DNA of 64,000 nt from NCBI RefSeq assembly GCF_029962835.1, contig NC_080582.1:78488177-78552176 (forward strand). The letters run 5' to 3'. The position numbers and the translations under genes are program-made. This document shows positions 37,701 through 50,798 of this stretch, piece by piece (position 1 is the first letter of the stretch; the number at the start of each line of letters is the position of its first letter). Origin of the DNA: Magnolia sinica (taxonomy: Eukaryota; Streptophyta; Magnoliopsida; Magnoliales; Magnoliaceae). The notes under the pieces were generated by a model. It was given only the letters and a program-made list of their open reading frames with translations. It had not been told where the DNA came from and did no database searches.

Positions 37701-40700
37701 CAATTGGATACTTTTCAGTTTTAAATGACCAATAAATGTCCACCAATCCAATAGTCAGGTTATTAAATAATCTTAACTTTTGGTTCATGATACATTTGAA
37801 CTGGGAACCGGGCATAATTCGGATGGTTTAATTTGAATTAATTGTATGCCAAGTATGCAATTTCAAAGTAATTTCTAAGTGTCTGCGTATCATCCATGAC
37901 ACTCTGCAGAGTATCAAAGTTTTTCTCCTCTACCAAAAGTGCAAGCACCAATTGCTGCTACTGTGATTCCACTAAAGACCATCTTAATCTCAGCCACTTT
38001 TGTTGTTGTTTTATCATTTGCCATGAAGTAGATATAAAAACGACCTCCGAATAATTTTTTTCCTTATCTTAGCAAAGGGAGCATCTATTTCACCCACGCT
38101 GATTGATTTGTTTACATCCATTCTCTATTTTCAGAATTGAAATAGTACTAAGTATCATATTTCAATTCCAACAATGGGTTATGGGTATAAAGAAACCTAT
38201 CAGGGTGGGTGTAGACTAAAGGTGTCAATTACCTTGGTAATATAAATATCTTAAATTCTTTAATAATGTTCAGACATCTGATTCCTGATTGATCCCTTTC
38301 CAATTCCCAAAATGGAAATCAGTGAATCAGTTTGGGTGTAGATATCAATTCCCTCAGTAATAAAAATAAATATTTGAAATTCTTTAATATCATTAACACA
38401 TGTGCTTCTAGCTGTTTGTGCTTACTATTTGTTCTCTTGAAACATATTGCTTTGCTGTAACTATGAACTTCTCACTATTATTAGATGATTAGATATTAAG
38501 GAGTCCATATTAGTGACCTAATATTTTTTTCCAGGTAGAACTGTTTCTTAGAGACTAAAAAAACTAAATTTGTAATCTAAAGAAGAAACTGAATATAAAT
38601 ATTCTTCATCATACATCTTTCGTAGCACAGTCTTCCACTCTCAGAATCGAAGATCTTGAATCCATCCTTCGTGCCTATGGAAAAGCCTCTACAAACACCA
38701 GAACAAGGAAAAAAAAGTAAAAAGAATAGTTTGAAGAATTTCTTACGCTGCGATTGGATGCACAAATGAATTGAATTGCAAACCTTCCGTACAATCGAGA
38801 GGAAATGACAATAGTTAGTGATGTTTCATATTATTCCTAATGAGAAAGTACCTGATAAAAGTTAATGATGTTTCATAGTATTCCTAATGAGAAACAAATT
38901 TTGTTTCTTTCAACCCTTAACTTGAAAGAAACATGATTACAATTTGGATGACCAACCCTCAACTTCAAAGAACCATAATTGTGATTTGGAAATATGGATG
39001 CAAATGAAGGAAACTACAATTCAGTTGTTTCCATTTTATTATACTGAAAATTGCAATTCACTTTAATGATGCATCCAACCTCACATTTTCTTTTTTAATG
39101 ATACGTGTCCATGGATGTCAATGGACCAGAGTCAGCCCGATGTCATGGACCACATGTTTCCAAGAGGCTAGTCCAGGGACTTGCAAATTTTGGCTCATCA
39201 TGTACACTAAAGGAGATGTAGAGGTGTGTAGAGAATTCTATAGAATGGTGGAAGAATGTAGTGTAGAGATCATCAAAATGTTCAGGAGTTCTCTAGTAAG
39301 TTTTTGTAGAGAGAGTAGTGTAGAATAGAAGGTTTTGAAAGTATTCCTAGCTGTTGGATGAGAGCTGTGTAAACTAGTGTAGAAGGTTTCCAGAGTATAG
39401 CAGTGTAGAGATCTCTAAAATGTTCTAGAGTTCACTAGTGAGTTTTGTAGAGAAAGCAGTGCAAAAAGGTCGAGGAGGTTTCTAGAGTATTCCTGATTGT
39501 TAGATGATCGCCACATGGCTTCATCCCAACCATTCATGTGAGGTAGCTAGAAAGTCCTTGTGCCCATATATGGGGAGTGCTCCTCATTTGGGAGGCACCT
39601 TGGAAGTAGTAAGCATTCTTGACTTACAATGCAAGACTAGTTCTCTTGCCTTCAACTCTTGCTTGCTTCTCTTCCAAGATATTGGCTACACTTGGGTGAT
39701 TGGCTGACTCGTGGCTGTGAGTCAAGTGCCACACAGTCTACACTTGGTGAAGCATTCGACATGAAACCGAGCCTAGCTCTCCATAGAATGTCCGCCCATG
39801 GTATAATTGGAATGGGAAGTGGCCTATAAAGGCTGATATCCTGCAAGTGACCGTTGGAAACTTGGCATCGATGACATCGTGCCATGAACTGTTCAACGTC
39901 ATGACACATACGAGGCCAATAATATTTTTCCCTCACCACGGCCAATGTTTTCTCCCAAAGTGTCCACCCAATTCTCTTCTATATAGCTCATATATGATCG
40001 TCCCTCGCAATGATCTTTCGGGAATGCATAAGCCCTTAAATAAATATCCATCGTGTGAGATGAATTCACACATTGGATCTCAGCCATCCACACATCTATC
40101 AAGCACTTTGCTAAAAATGGGGTCCTTATATTGTTCTTTTAATGCCTTAAATTCCATGACCTCCACGGCAAGTGTTTCTAGTAGAATTACCCTCCTATTC
40201 AAAGCGTCTGCCACTTTATTATAACTTTCAGCTTTATGGCACAAAAGGAAAGTATATTCTGGTAGGAAACCCATCCACTTCACATGAAGAGCACTTGGCT
40301 TCTTTTGGGTGTTGACATTTTTCAATGCCTCGTGGTCCAAATATAGAATGAATTCCCCATGAATAAGGTAATGCCTCCAACGTCATAGCGCCTTAACCAT
40401 TGGATAGAACTCAAGATCATGTGTAGTAGTTTTTCTGTGCGCTAAAGAAAGTAATCGGCTTTCCTTCCTGACCCAACACCACACCAATGCCAATATTTAA
40501 ATCATTGCTTTTCACTTCAAAGACTTTATTGAAGTTTGAAAGTGTAAGAACAGGAGCCTTTGTCATCTTCTTTCTACGGCACTAAAGTTTTCCGATCCGT
40601 CGCTTTAGTCAATTCGAACTTGCCTCCGCGAATGCAATCGGTGACAAGTGTGATAATTGTACTAAAATTTCAGATAACTCTCCAGTATAATGTCGCCAAG

Positions 40701-43700
40701 CTGTAGAAAGAATAGACCTCCAAAAGGGTTCGTGGGGTGGGCCACTCTACAATGGCCTTGATTTTCTCCTAGTCAACCTTTATCCCTTCCGTAGACACAA
40801 TATACTAGGAAAAACACAATACTATCAACAAAGAGCACTTTTTCAAGTAAGTAGTGATTCTCTCCATAGTACATAAAATACTTGTCGTAATTGATCATGG
40901 TGAACGGATGAATCGGGACTAAAAATAAGAATATCATCGAAATAAACAACTAAGAACTTTCCCATGAAGGGCGGAACACCTTTCTCATCTGCCTCATAAA
41001 AGTGCTCGGCTCATTTGAAAGTTCGAATGGCATGATAAGCCATTTGTATAGTCCATCTCGAGTCTTAAATGTAGTCTTCCACTCGTCTCTAAGCCGAATG
41101 CGTATCTGATGATATCTACTCCTCAGGCTGATCTTTAAAAAAACCTTTACTTCATGCAACATATCCAACATATCATCCAAGCGAGGAATAGAAAACTGAT
41201 ATTTGATAGTAATCTGGTTGATCGCACAACTGTCCACACGTATCCTCCAAGATCCATCTTTTTTAGGGGTTAATAATGCTAGAACAACACATGATCTCTT
41301 TTGTAGCAAGTCAATAACTTGTCAATGGAGCTCAACATGTTCTGCTGGACTCATTTGGTAGTGCGCAAGATTCGGTAGACTCGAACATGATACTATATCA
41401 ATGTAGTGTTGAATGTTCTTTATAGAAGGAAGTCCAGCTTGGAGTTTTTTTGGCACCAAGTCTTCATAATGAAGTAACTTTGTATAAAAGGTGGAACATG
41501 TAACTGTTTTATGTCTTCTTTAGCAACCAAGAAATAAATGATGCCAATCTCCTTGCTTTCCTATTCAAACTTTTCTACATTGAGCAATTTTGTACCTCGT
41601 CTTTGTTAGATTTGGGCGCTGGAAGATTTATCATTGGGTACAATGTGATATTAAAACCAACCTTAACGAAAGAATAGGTGTTAGCCCAAGTCAAGTACAC
41701 CATATCTCGGTCCTACAACCACGGTCTCTCTATCGAAATGTGGCATGCATTTATGGGACCATGCCACACGACACCTCATCCTTGTACTTAGATCCAATAG
41801 AGAAGAAAACAAAGTACTTGGAATTAACAAAAACTTCTCCCCCTTTCTTAAACCAATGAATTTGGTATCGGTGTGGATGCTTATGTAATTCGAGTTTTAA
41901 TTTCTCCGACATTTTTGGTGAGACAATTTTCTCAGTACTCCCCCTATTTATCAAAATTGTACATAGCTTTCCCCCATAAGTACAAGGAGTGCAGAAAATA
42001 TTATGTCAAACCATCGCTCCTCATCAATCACCGAGGTGTCTATAGCATAGTCCAATAGTCCATTGGATAACAAATAACTTGCCCCTATAGCCATACACAT
42101 TTGTTACATCTTCCCTTACATGCACCCCATCCTCGTATGTATGTTCTTCATATTATGTTTTATCTTCATCTTTCATTTGCATGCGGTCGGGAGCCTCTTC
42201 AACATATTTTTTTTGAGAGAGAACTGAAATTTATTAAGAATTCCCTCAAAAGAGGGAAAAAATACAATGCTACACTAATGCAAATGCAAAAAATAAAAGA
42301 AAAGAGAGAGATCAACAGACTTGGCTGCTTGAACATAAGGAACCCGTTTGGAAACAACACATTTCATTTTCACTAGATAAATGTCCTCTTACATGAATGT
42401 TTCTTATCTTCAAAACGAAGTCTGTTCCGCTCCTCCCAAAAGAACCAAAAAATACCCATCAAATTTAGCCGCCACACTGCCTTCCGAGGCTTGCTTGTGA
42501 CCCCACCATGTGAGGCCCATAAGAGAAGATCAACTGACTTCGGCATCACTAATAGATGTGGTACAAAAGGAGGAAATGATCCCCGGTTTTGCATGCGAAA
42601 GGATAATGGATGCAAAGATGATCAATCGACTCAGCATCCTCCATACACATCAAGCATATATTCGGAATGATAATGGATCTCTTTTGAAGATCGTTTATAG
42701 TCAACAACCTCTTCTTTCCCATCAACCAAACAAAAGCCGCAACCTTGGGAGGAGCTTCATAAGACCACTGGAGGAAGGGAAAGGACTTTGAAGTATTTGG
42801 TTTAGATATCATCCTAAAGAATGAACACACCGAGAAGACGCTCGAGCTATGACCCTTCCAAACCATCGCATCGACTTCTTGGGAAGAAGGTAAGTAAAGC
42901 TTTAAGTGGTTATGCAAGCCAATAAACTTCTCAAACTCCTCTTTGGAAAGGTTACTTTGACATATTCTCCTTCCTTGGCCAAACTTTCTCTAATTGTGGA
43001 CTAATGTTCAAGACAATGAAAAGAATAATGTCCCGGTTGCCCACACGTAAAGCACGTAAAATAAGTGTCATTTTTTTTCCCCGTCTTGGGCATAGTAACC
43101 CCACGTCCACAACCACATCCCCCTAGATGGAGTTCAGTTTACCTGTTGGTCATTGCCTATTGTCCTCAACCTACGGGAAGTCTTGTGCTTACCTCACGTA
43201 GGAAGTTAACATACTGCCCCATCATTGATGAAGGTCCTTGTGGGGCACCAAATCATCTCTCAAGTCCCCAATTAATTATCTCTTTGGCTTTTAATGCAAG
43301 TGTATATGCATTGGACATCTTAAATACATCTTTGAAAGCTGTTTCATTTCTAATGTCCAAGTTAAGACCATTAAGATATCTTAAAATCTTTTGGTGTTCA
43401 TACTCACGAAACCCTACCTTTGATGTGATGCAGGCCTATGACCCATCGCAGAGCCCAACACATGCTGATTTTGGAGTGTTTATTTATAAATTTAGGCATA
43501 ATATTACGGTTTACAATTTATTGTTTGTGAAAAATATGGAAGCTGATTTAAACATGTGATTGAAGATATGAGGAGATGCGATTCAAGATATAAGGGCTAA
43601 TTTGAAAAGGTGATTGACGATTTGGAGGATTACTTCATATATTTTCTTTTATGATTATTGGGCTTTTACCATCTCAAGTGGATTAGATCGATTTGAAATC

Positions 43701-46700
43701 AATCTCTTAGTTCGGAGGATTCTCATTAGAGATTTTCTTAAGTATTGTAAGAGATTTTATATCAATAAAGTTCTCTTCCTCTTTACTCCGATATTCTTGT
43801 GGGTGTACTCTTATCCATTTCTTTGCGATTCGGGTCTCGAGATCTCATTAACTCGATAACCAAGTGATGCAGACACAGGTGCATTCAAGGTGTACCAACG
43901 AAGAAAGCGCCAACCACAAGTGCCGTCCTTGTGGATAGGCGAATATTGAGGAGCTGAAGACCTTTCACATGTGATTGGACATATAGAAGACCCCACTTAG
44001 GGAAGAACATGTGAAGGAAGATTGGAGAAAGAGGACCGAGCGCCCAAACTTTCCCATACTTATGTTATTTGCACGTTTTTGACTTAGTTAGCGGTCTTTT
44101 AGTAATCTTATATCTTTATTTGCTTATCCTAGGGGTATTTTAGTAATTTTATGTCTTTATGTGCTTATTTAAGTGGGGTAAAGCCCTAAACACGAATTTC
44201 AACTATTGATGAATGAAAAGCAAACCCTTTGGTTGCCTCCTTCCTCTCTTCTCTCTAATGGTGCTTCTTCTCTCCCTTGATCTTCTTCTTCTAATTTCTT
44301 CTTGTGCCCCTCCAACTTCCTCAAGGTAATAACTTTCTTTCTTCTATTTTTTTGTTTTGGCTAATTCCTCTTCGATCAAAATCTTGAGAACCGATCTAAA
44401 CCCTAAATCCCCAAATTCTCAAATCCCTAATCCGAGAAACTTCTTGGTTCTTCGGACTAGTGATCTTCATTGATCGATTGGGTGTGACCATGCAAGATCG
44501 GGAGGTCTCATCCCTCGCCGGATCCAACCTAAGTAGTAATTGAATTCCATACTCCATGGTTGTAGTGATGGCCCGCTCCATTGCATGTTTCCTTTATGAT
44601 TTTCTCAATTATGATGATTATTGTTAGAATTTTAGATCATTTATTCCTTTTATTTCCGCTGTTTAATTATCTCCATGAGCATGCATCATAATTAGGGCTG
44701 TCCTGCGTCAAATTTGGTATCAAAGCCTAGGCTTGCATGGTTTTTGTCTAGATCGAGTTATCAAATTAGGGTTTTGATTTTTAGGTTTAACTTGGGAAAG
44801 TTTCAAGTTTAGAAAGTTTTCAATTTTCGAAACTTTCCAATTTTAGAAAGTTTCTAATCTGGAAAATTTTCAGATTTGAGTTGTTTCCTGTTTCAACTTA
44901 ATTGTGTCAGTTCATAGTAGTTTTGCATTCATCGCATTCATCTTGAAAGTCATAACACCTAGTAGTCTAGTTAGGTAGAGTTTGGTTCAAGTCTTCATTG
45001 TATGCCCACGAAGAGGTAGAGGTTTCGGACTTCAACCTACCATGAATAACGAGCAGTTATCTGAGCAACTTGCTCAATTGATACAAAAGATAACCGCCCT
45101 AGAAGCGAGTCAAAGGCGTGAGTTTGCCCGCCTTGAGAACCAAATTACCACCACCATGACTAAGGTGGAGCAACTAGAGGCGTCCCAAAAGGAAAACCCC
45201 GCTGTAGGGGAAGATGCGCACTCCCAAGTGGAAGGAATCATTGAAGAACGTGCTGCCACACGTGGTGGTAGTGAGGATAGAGATCGTGGTAACGGTCGTG
45301 GTGTGGTGCGAGAGGCACGAACCACATGTGGTCATCAAGACCGTTATGATCCAGATGAGCGTGCGATGAAGAGTGTGAGAGTTGAGGCCCCGAGTTTTGA
45401 TGGACGCTTGGATCCCAAGGCATTCCTTGACTGGATTGCTGACATGGACCACTACTTTGAGTGGTATGGCATGTCAGAAAACCGTCAAATGCGGTTTGCT
45501 AAGATGAAGCTTGTGGGTCAAGCCAAGCTCTTCTGGACCAACACCGAGCGTAGGGTAGAGAGAGTTGGTAGAGCCCCTATCACACATTGGTATGAGATGA
45601 AAGAGAAGTTGAAGGAGAAGTACCTTCCTCTCTCATACCGTCAGAAGCTCCTTGACCAATGGCAATCCTTACGCCAAGGGTCAATGTCTGCTGTTGACTA
45701 CATCGCTAAATTTGAAGAGTATGTGATGCGATGTGATATCCGAGAAGACCCTCTAGTAACGCTCTCGCGTTTTAAGACGGGCCTTTGTGCGGATCTTCAG
45801 CGCGAGCTTATCACTCGGCCCTTAACGGACTTAGATGAAGCATATCAAGTCGTGCAGGAGTTAGAGCAGTATCTGAAGGCTCCTGTCGTTCGTCGTTTTG
45901 AGTCCCGAGACTCCAATACTAGATCTAGTTCCCAAGGAACTAGACCTAATATTGGTAATCAACCTAGGGCACAAGCGACCATTCCGCCTAGGCCTAGGGA
46001 GGACAAGGGCAAAGAGGTTCTTGGTGCCGGTCCTAGTAACATGAGCCAAGTGAGGTGCTATGAGTGTGGCAACCTTGGCCACATGTCTAATCAGTGTCCT
46101 ACGAAGAGCCGTGGGAGAGCCTTAGTTATAGGCGTATCCCTCGAGGGTGGAGATGAACAGGGGGATTATGAAGTTGAAGAGTATCACCCTGAAGGAGGAC
46201 TTACTGATGAAGAAGTGGATGGAGAAGCAACGCTTGCAGTAGTCAGGCGTGTGTTAGCTCAGTCTAGAAGTAGTGCTGACTGGCGTCGAAGCACTATCTT
46301 CTACACTATTGCCAAGTGTGGTGAAAAGAATTGTAAGGTGATAGTGGACAGTGGAAGTTGTCAGAATGTGATTTCCACTAGCACCTTAGATCGCTTAAAA
46401 CTGAAATCCACACCTCATCCAGACCCGTATAAAGTTTCTTGGGTTGACAAGACATCCCTACCTGTCACCCAGCAATGTCTAGTCCCCATCGAGTTTGGGT
46501 CATACAAAGAGTCCCTGTGGTGTGATGTTTTACCTATGGATGTGGGGCATGTTATCCTAGGTAGACCGTGGCTATTCGATAATGATGTCACGATCTTTGG
46601 CCGTTCGAATGCGTGTACTTTTATGTATAATGGTAAAAAGATCAAACTTAATCCCATGCCACCTGAGAATACACTAGGAAAGAAGAAGGATGAGAAGGCA

Positions 46701-49700
46701 AGTGAGCCTAGAGAAATGGGGAAATCCAAACCTAAGTCTTTACATATAATCAGCGCAAGAGAGTTTGAAAAAGAGGCTAAGGAGGATTCTATGGTGTATG
46801 CCCTTGTGGCTAGAGAAATTACACCTGAGGTTCCATCAGAGTTGCCTTGTGAGGTGATCTCAGTCCTGAAGGAATACAGTGATGTATTTCCTGAAGACTT
46901 ACCGAATGAGTTGCAACCTATGAGGGACATACAGCATGCCATTGATCTTGTCCCAGGGTCTACTCTACCGAACCTTCCTCACCACAGGATGAACCCTCCG
47001 AGCATGCCGAGTTGAAGAAGCAAGTTGATGAGCTTCGCAAAAGGGTTTCATCCAAGAGAGTATAAGCCCGTGTGCCGTGCCTTGCATTGTTGACGCTAAA
47101 GAAAGACGGCACGTGGCGCATGTGTGTGGATAGCCGTGCCATAAACAAAATTATTGATAGGTTCCATATACCTAGACTTGATGATATGCTTGACATGATG
47201 GCCAGGTCCACTATATTCTCTAAGATAGACCTCAAGAGTGGATATCACCAAATTCGTATACGCCCAGGAGATGAGTGGAAGACGGCGTTTAAGACGAAAG
47301 ATGGGTTGTATGAGTGGTTGGTCATGCCCTTCGGCTTGACTAACGCACCCAGTACTTTCATGCGGGTGATGACCCAAGCTTTGAGGCCGTTCATGGAAAA
47401 ATTCCTAGTGGTGTACTTTGACGATATTCTTATTTATAGTACCACTAAGGAATCACACCTTGAACATTTACAGAAGGTCTGTAGTGTCCTTAGGAAGGAA
47501 AAGTTGTACGCTAATCTTAAGAAATGTGCATTCATGTCTAACCAAGTTGTGTTCTTAGGATTTATAGTGTCATCTGAAGGGATGCGCGCAGACCCTGAAA
47601 AAGTCAGGGCCATAGTTGAGTGGCCAGAACCAAGGAACATTCATGAGGTGCGAAGTTTTCACGGCCTAGCAACTTTTTATCGTCGGTTCATTAGGGGTTT
47701 TAGCACGATCATGGCTCCCATTACTGAGTGCATGAAAAAGGGAGAGTTCGTGTGGTCTAAAGTCGCCGTCAAGGCTTTTAAAGAAATTAAGGGCAAGATG
47801 GTGGAAGCTCCTGTCATGCGTCTACCTGACTTTTCTACAGTCTTTGTAGTAGCGTGTGATGCGTCTGGTGTCGGTATAGGTGGAGTGTTGAGTCAAGAAG
47901 GACACCCAGTGGCCTATTTCGGTGAGAAGAACCTGAATGAGGCAAACCAAAGATATTCCACTTACGACAAAGAATTTTATGCGGTAGTGCAATCCCTGAG
48001 ACATTGGCGACACTACCTCCTACCGCAAGAATTCGTTTTGTTTTCTGACCATGAGGCTTTGAGATATTTGCATTCTCAGAAGAAACTCAACCCAAGGCAT
48101 GCCAAGTGGGTAGCGTTTCTTCAGGAATATTCGTTTGTTTTGAAACACAAGGCCGGGGTTGAAAACAAACCAGCGGATGCCCTTAGTAGGAGAGTGGCGT
48201 TGCTCAACTCTTTGAGTGTAGAGGTAGTCGGATTTGAGCAACTGAAAGATGAATACCCCATATGTCCTGATTTTGGGGGTACTTACACGTCGCTCTCTAG
48301 TGACCAGCATATTATGGGTGGATATGTTCTTAAAGATGACTTTCTTTTCAAGGGAGACAGACTTTGTATTCCCCGTATGTCCCTTCGTGAATTCCTCATC
48401 TGGGAGCTTCATTCAGGAGGGATAGTGGCCATTTTGGTCGTGATAAGACCATTGCCCTCGTGGAAGATCGTTTATATTGGCCGCCTCGAGCGAGACGTAG
48501 CCAAAGTTTTAGGGCGGTGTCGAACATGTCAGGTGGCAAAGCAAAGAAAGCAAAATCTTGGGTTGTACACGCCATTGTCAGTGCCACATGCTCCGTGGCA
48601 GGACATTAGTATGGACTTCGTGCTCGGGCTTCCCAAGACTATAAAAAAGCACGATTCCGTTTTTGTCGTTGTGGACCGTTTTTCTAAAATGGCGCATTTC
48701 CTCCCATGTTCGAAGACGTCAGATGCGTCTCATGTTGCTCGTCTTTTTTTTGATGGTGTGGTGCGTCTCCATGGGTTACCTAAAACCATAGTGTCTGATC
48801 GTGATGTTCGATTTACTAGCTATTTTTGGAAGACACTGTGGCACATTATGGGAACTCATTTGCAATTTTCTACTGCTTACCACCCACAAACAGATGGTCA
48901 AACTGAAGTGGTAAACCGTAGCCTTGGAAATCTTCTACGTTGTCTAGTGGGTGAACATGTTAAGACTTGGGACCTAATTTTACCAACTCTGAACTTGCTT
49001 ATAATGGGTCAAGTTAATAGATCTACAGGGTTAAGTCCTTTTGAAATTGTAAGTGGTTATAAACCTAGAATGCCCATAGATCTCTTACCTATGTCTGATA
49101 CCCAAAGTCTTCTGAGTCAGCCGATGCATTCGCACACCATATTCATGATTTGCATACACATATTAGACAGCGGTTAAATAAGAGCAATGATGATTATAAA
49201 GTTTTAGCTGATTCTCATCGTAGAGTGCAAGAATTTCAAGAAGGAGACTATGTAATGGTGCGAATAAGGCCAGAGCGATTCTCTCAAGGATCTGCAAAGA
49301 AATTACAAGCGCGTAGTGCTGGACCATTCAAGATATTACAAAAGGTTGGGTCCAACGCGTATCGGGTTGACCTTCCACCTGAAATGAGCATTAATCCAAC
49401 TTTTAATGTGGAAGATCTAATCCGTGCCCATACTCCCATTGTTGATACATCATCCCTTTCATGGCCTTTTTCTGAGTTTGCTACCCAACCCCATCCACCC
49501 CCACCACCACCCATTACCCATAAAAAAGCAATTGAGGAAATCTTGGATGACGAGATAGTACCCACGAGAGATGAGGGTTTCCAAAGGTATCTTGTCAAGT
49601 GAAAGAACAAACCATCGTCTGAATCTACGTGGCTGTCAGGCGACGCATTGCAGGATATTGATCCAGATCTACTCAAGCGTTACAAAAGTTTCAACTCGTC

Positions 49701-50767
49701 GAAGTCGAGTTTTTCTCACCCGAGGGGAATTGATGCAGACACAAGTGCATTCAAGATGTACCAACGAAGAAAGCGCCAACCACAAGTGTCGTCCTTGTGG
49801 ATAAGCGACTATTAAGGAGCTGAAGACCTTTCACATGTGATTGGACATATAGAAGACCCCACTCAGGGAAAACACATGTGAAGAAAGATTGGAGAAAGAA
49901 GACCGAGTGTCCAAACTTTCCCGTACTTATGTTATTTGCGCATTTTTGACTTAGGAGTCTTTTAGTAATCTTATATCTTTATTTGCTTATCCTAGGGGTA
50001 TTTTAGTAATTTTATGTCTTTATGTGCTTATTTAAGTGGGGTAAAGCCCTAAACACGAATTTCAACTATTGATGAATGAAAAGCAAACCCTTTGGTTGCC
50101 TCCTTCCTCTCTTCTCTCTAATGGTGCTTCTTCTCTCCCCTTGATCTTCTTCTTCTAATTTCTTCTTGTGCCCCTCCAACTTCCTCAAGGTAATAACTTT
50201 CTTTCTTCTATTTTTTTTGTTTTGGCTAATTCCTCTTCGATCAAAATCTTGAGAACCGATCTAAACCCTAAATCCCCAAATTCTCAAATCCCTAATCCGA
50301 GAAACTTCTTGGTTCTTCGGACTAGTGATCTTCATTGATCGATTGGGTGTGACCATGCAAGATCGGGAGGTCTCATCCCTCGCCGGATCCAACCTAAGTA
50401 GTAATTGAATTCCATACTCCATGGTTGTAGTGATGGCCCGCTCCATTGCATGTTTCCTTTATGATTTTCTCAGTTATGATGATTATTGTTAGAATTTTAG
50501 ATCATTTATTCCTTTTATTTCCGCTGTTTAATTATCTCCATGAGCATGCATCATAATTAGGGCTGTCCTGCGTCACCAAGTTCACCATTTTAGTAACAGA
50601 GTGAGTGATCGTTGGGGAATTGCCAACTCTATATCATATCCTGATCGCTTTGAAGGAGGTCACGTAAGAAGAGTTTATGCAAGTAATCCAATTGATCCAC
50701 GCGCTCACGGAGCAGGTAGATCAACTCATGCATGCGGTAGGCAATCTCACTAATCAAGGTTTTTTTT

Positions 50768-50798
<31 letters not shown>

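Larger units (their letters stand above)
43865..50575 (+). mobile_element. Ty3/gypsy chromovirus, full-length, inserted in an LTR
   Basis: A 6.7-kb element with 846- and 845-bp LTRs (TGATGCAG...CTGCGTCA), flanked by the 5-bp duplication CCAAG (43860-43864, 50576-50580). Order: LTR, primer site, gag, protease, RT, RNase H, integrase, chromodomain, purine tract, LTR. LTRs are about 98% alike by eye, so it is young, but several frameshifts and a stop leave it unable to act alone. Inserted 7 bp from the end of the host element's 5' LTR. Confidence 0.95.

Noticed and set aside
39847-40224. Plus-strand open frame of 125 codons
   Set aside because: Antisense of the minus-strand gypsy integrase/RNase H region.
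45110-45452. Minus-strand His-rich open frames
   Set aside because: Shadows of the Gag coding sequence.
46415-46942. Long minus-strand open frame inside the chromovirus
   Set aside because: Antisense shadow of the Gag-protease frame with no recognisable domain.
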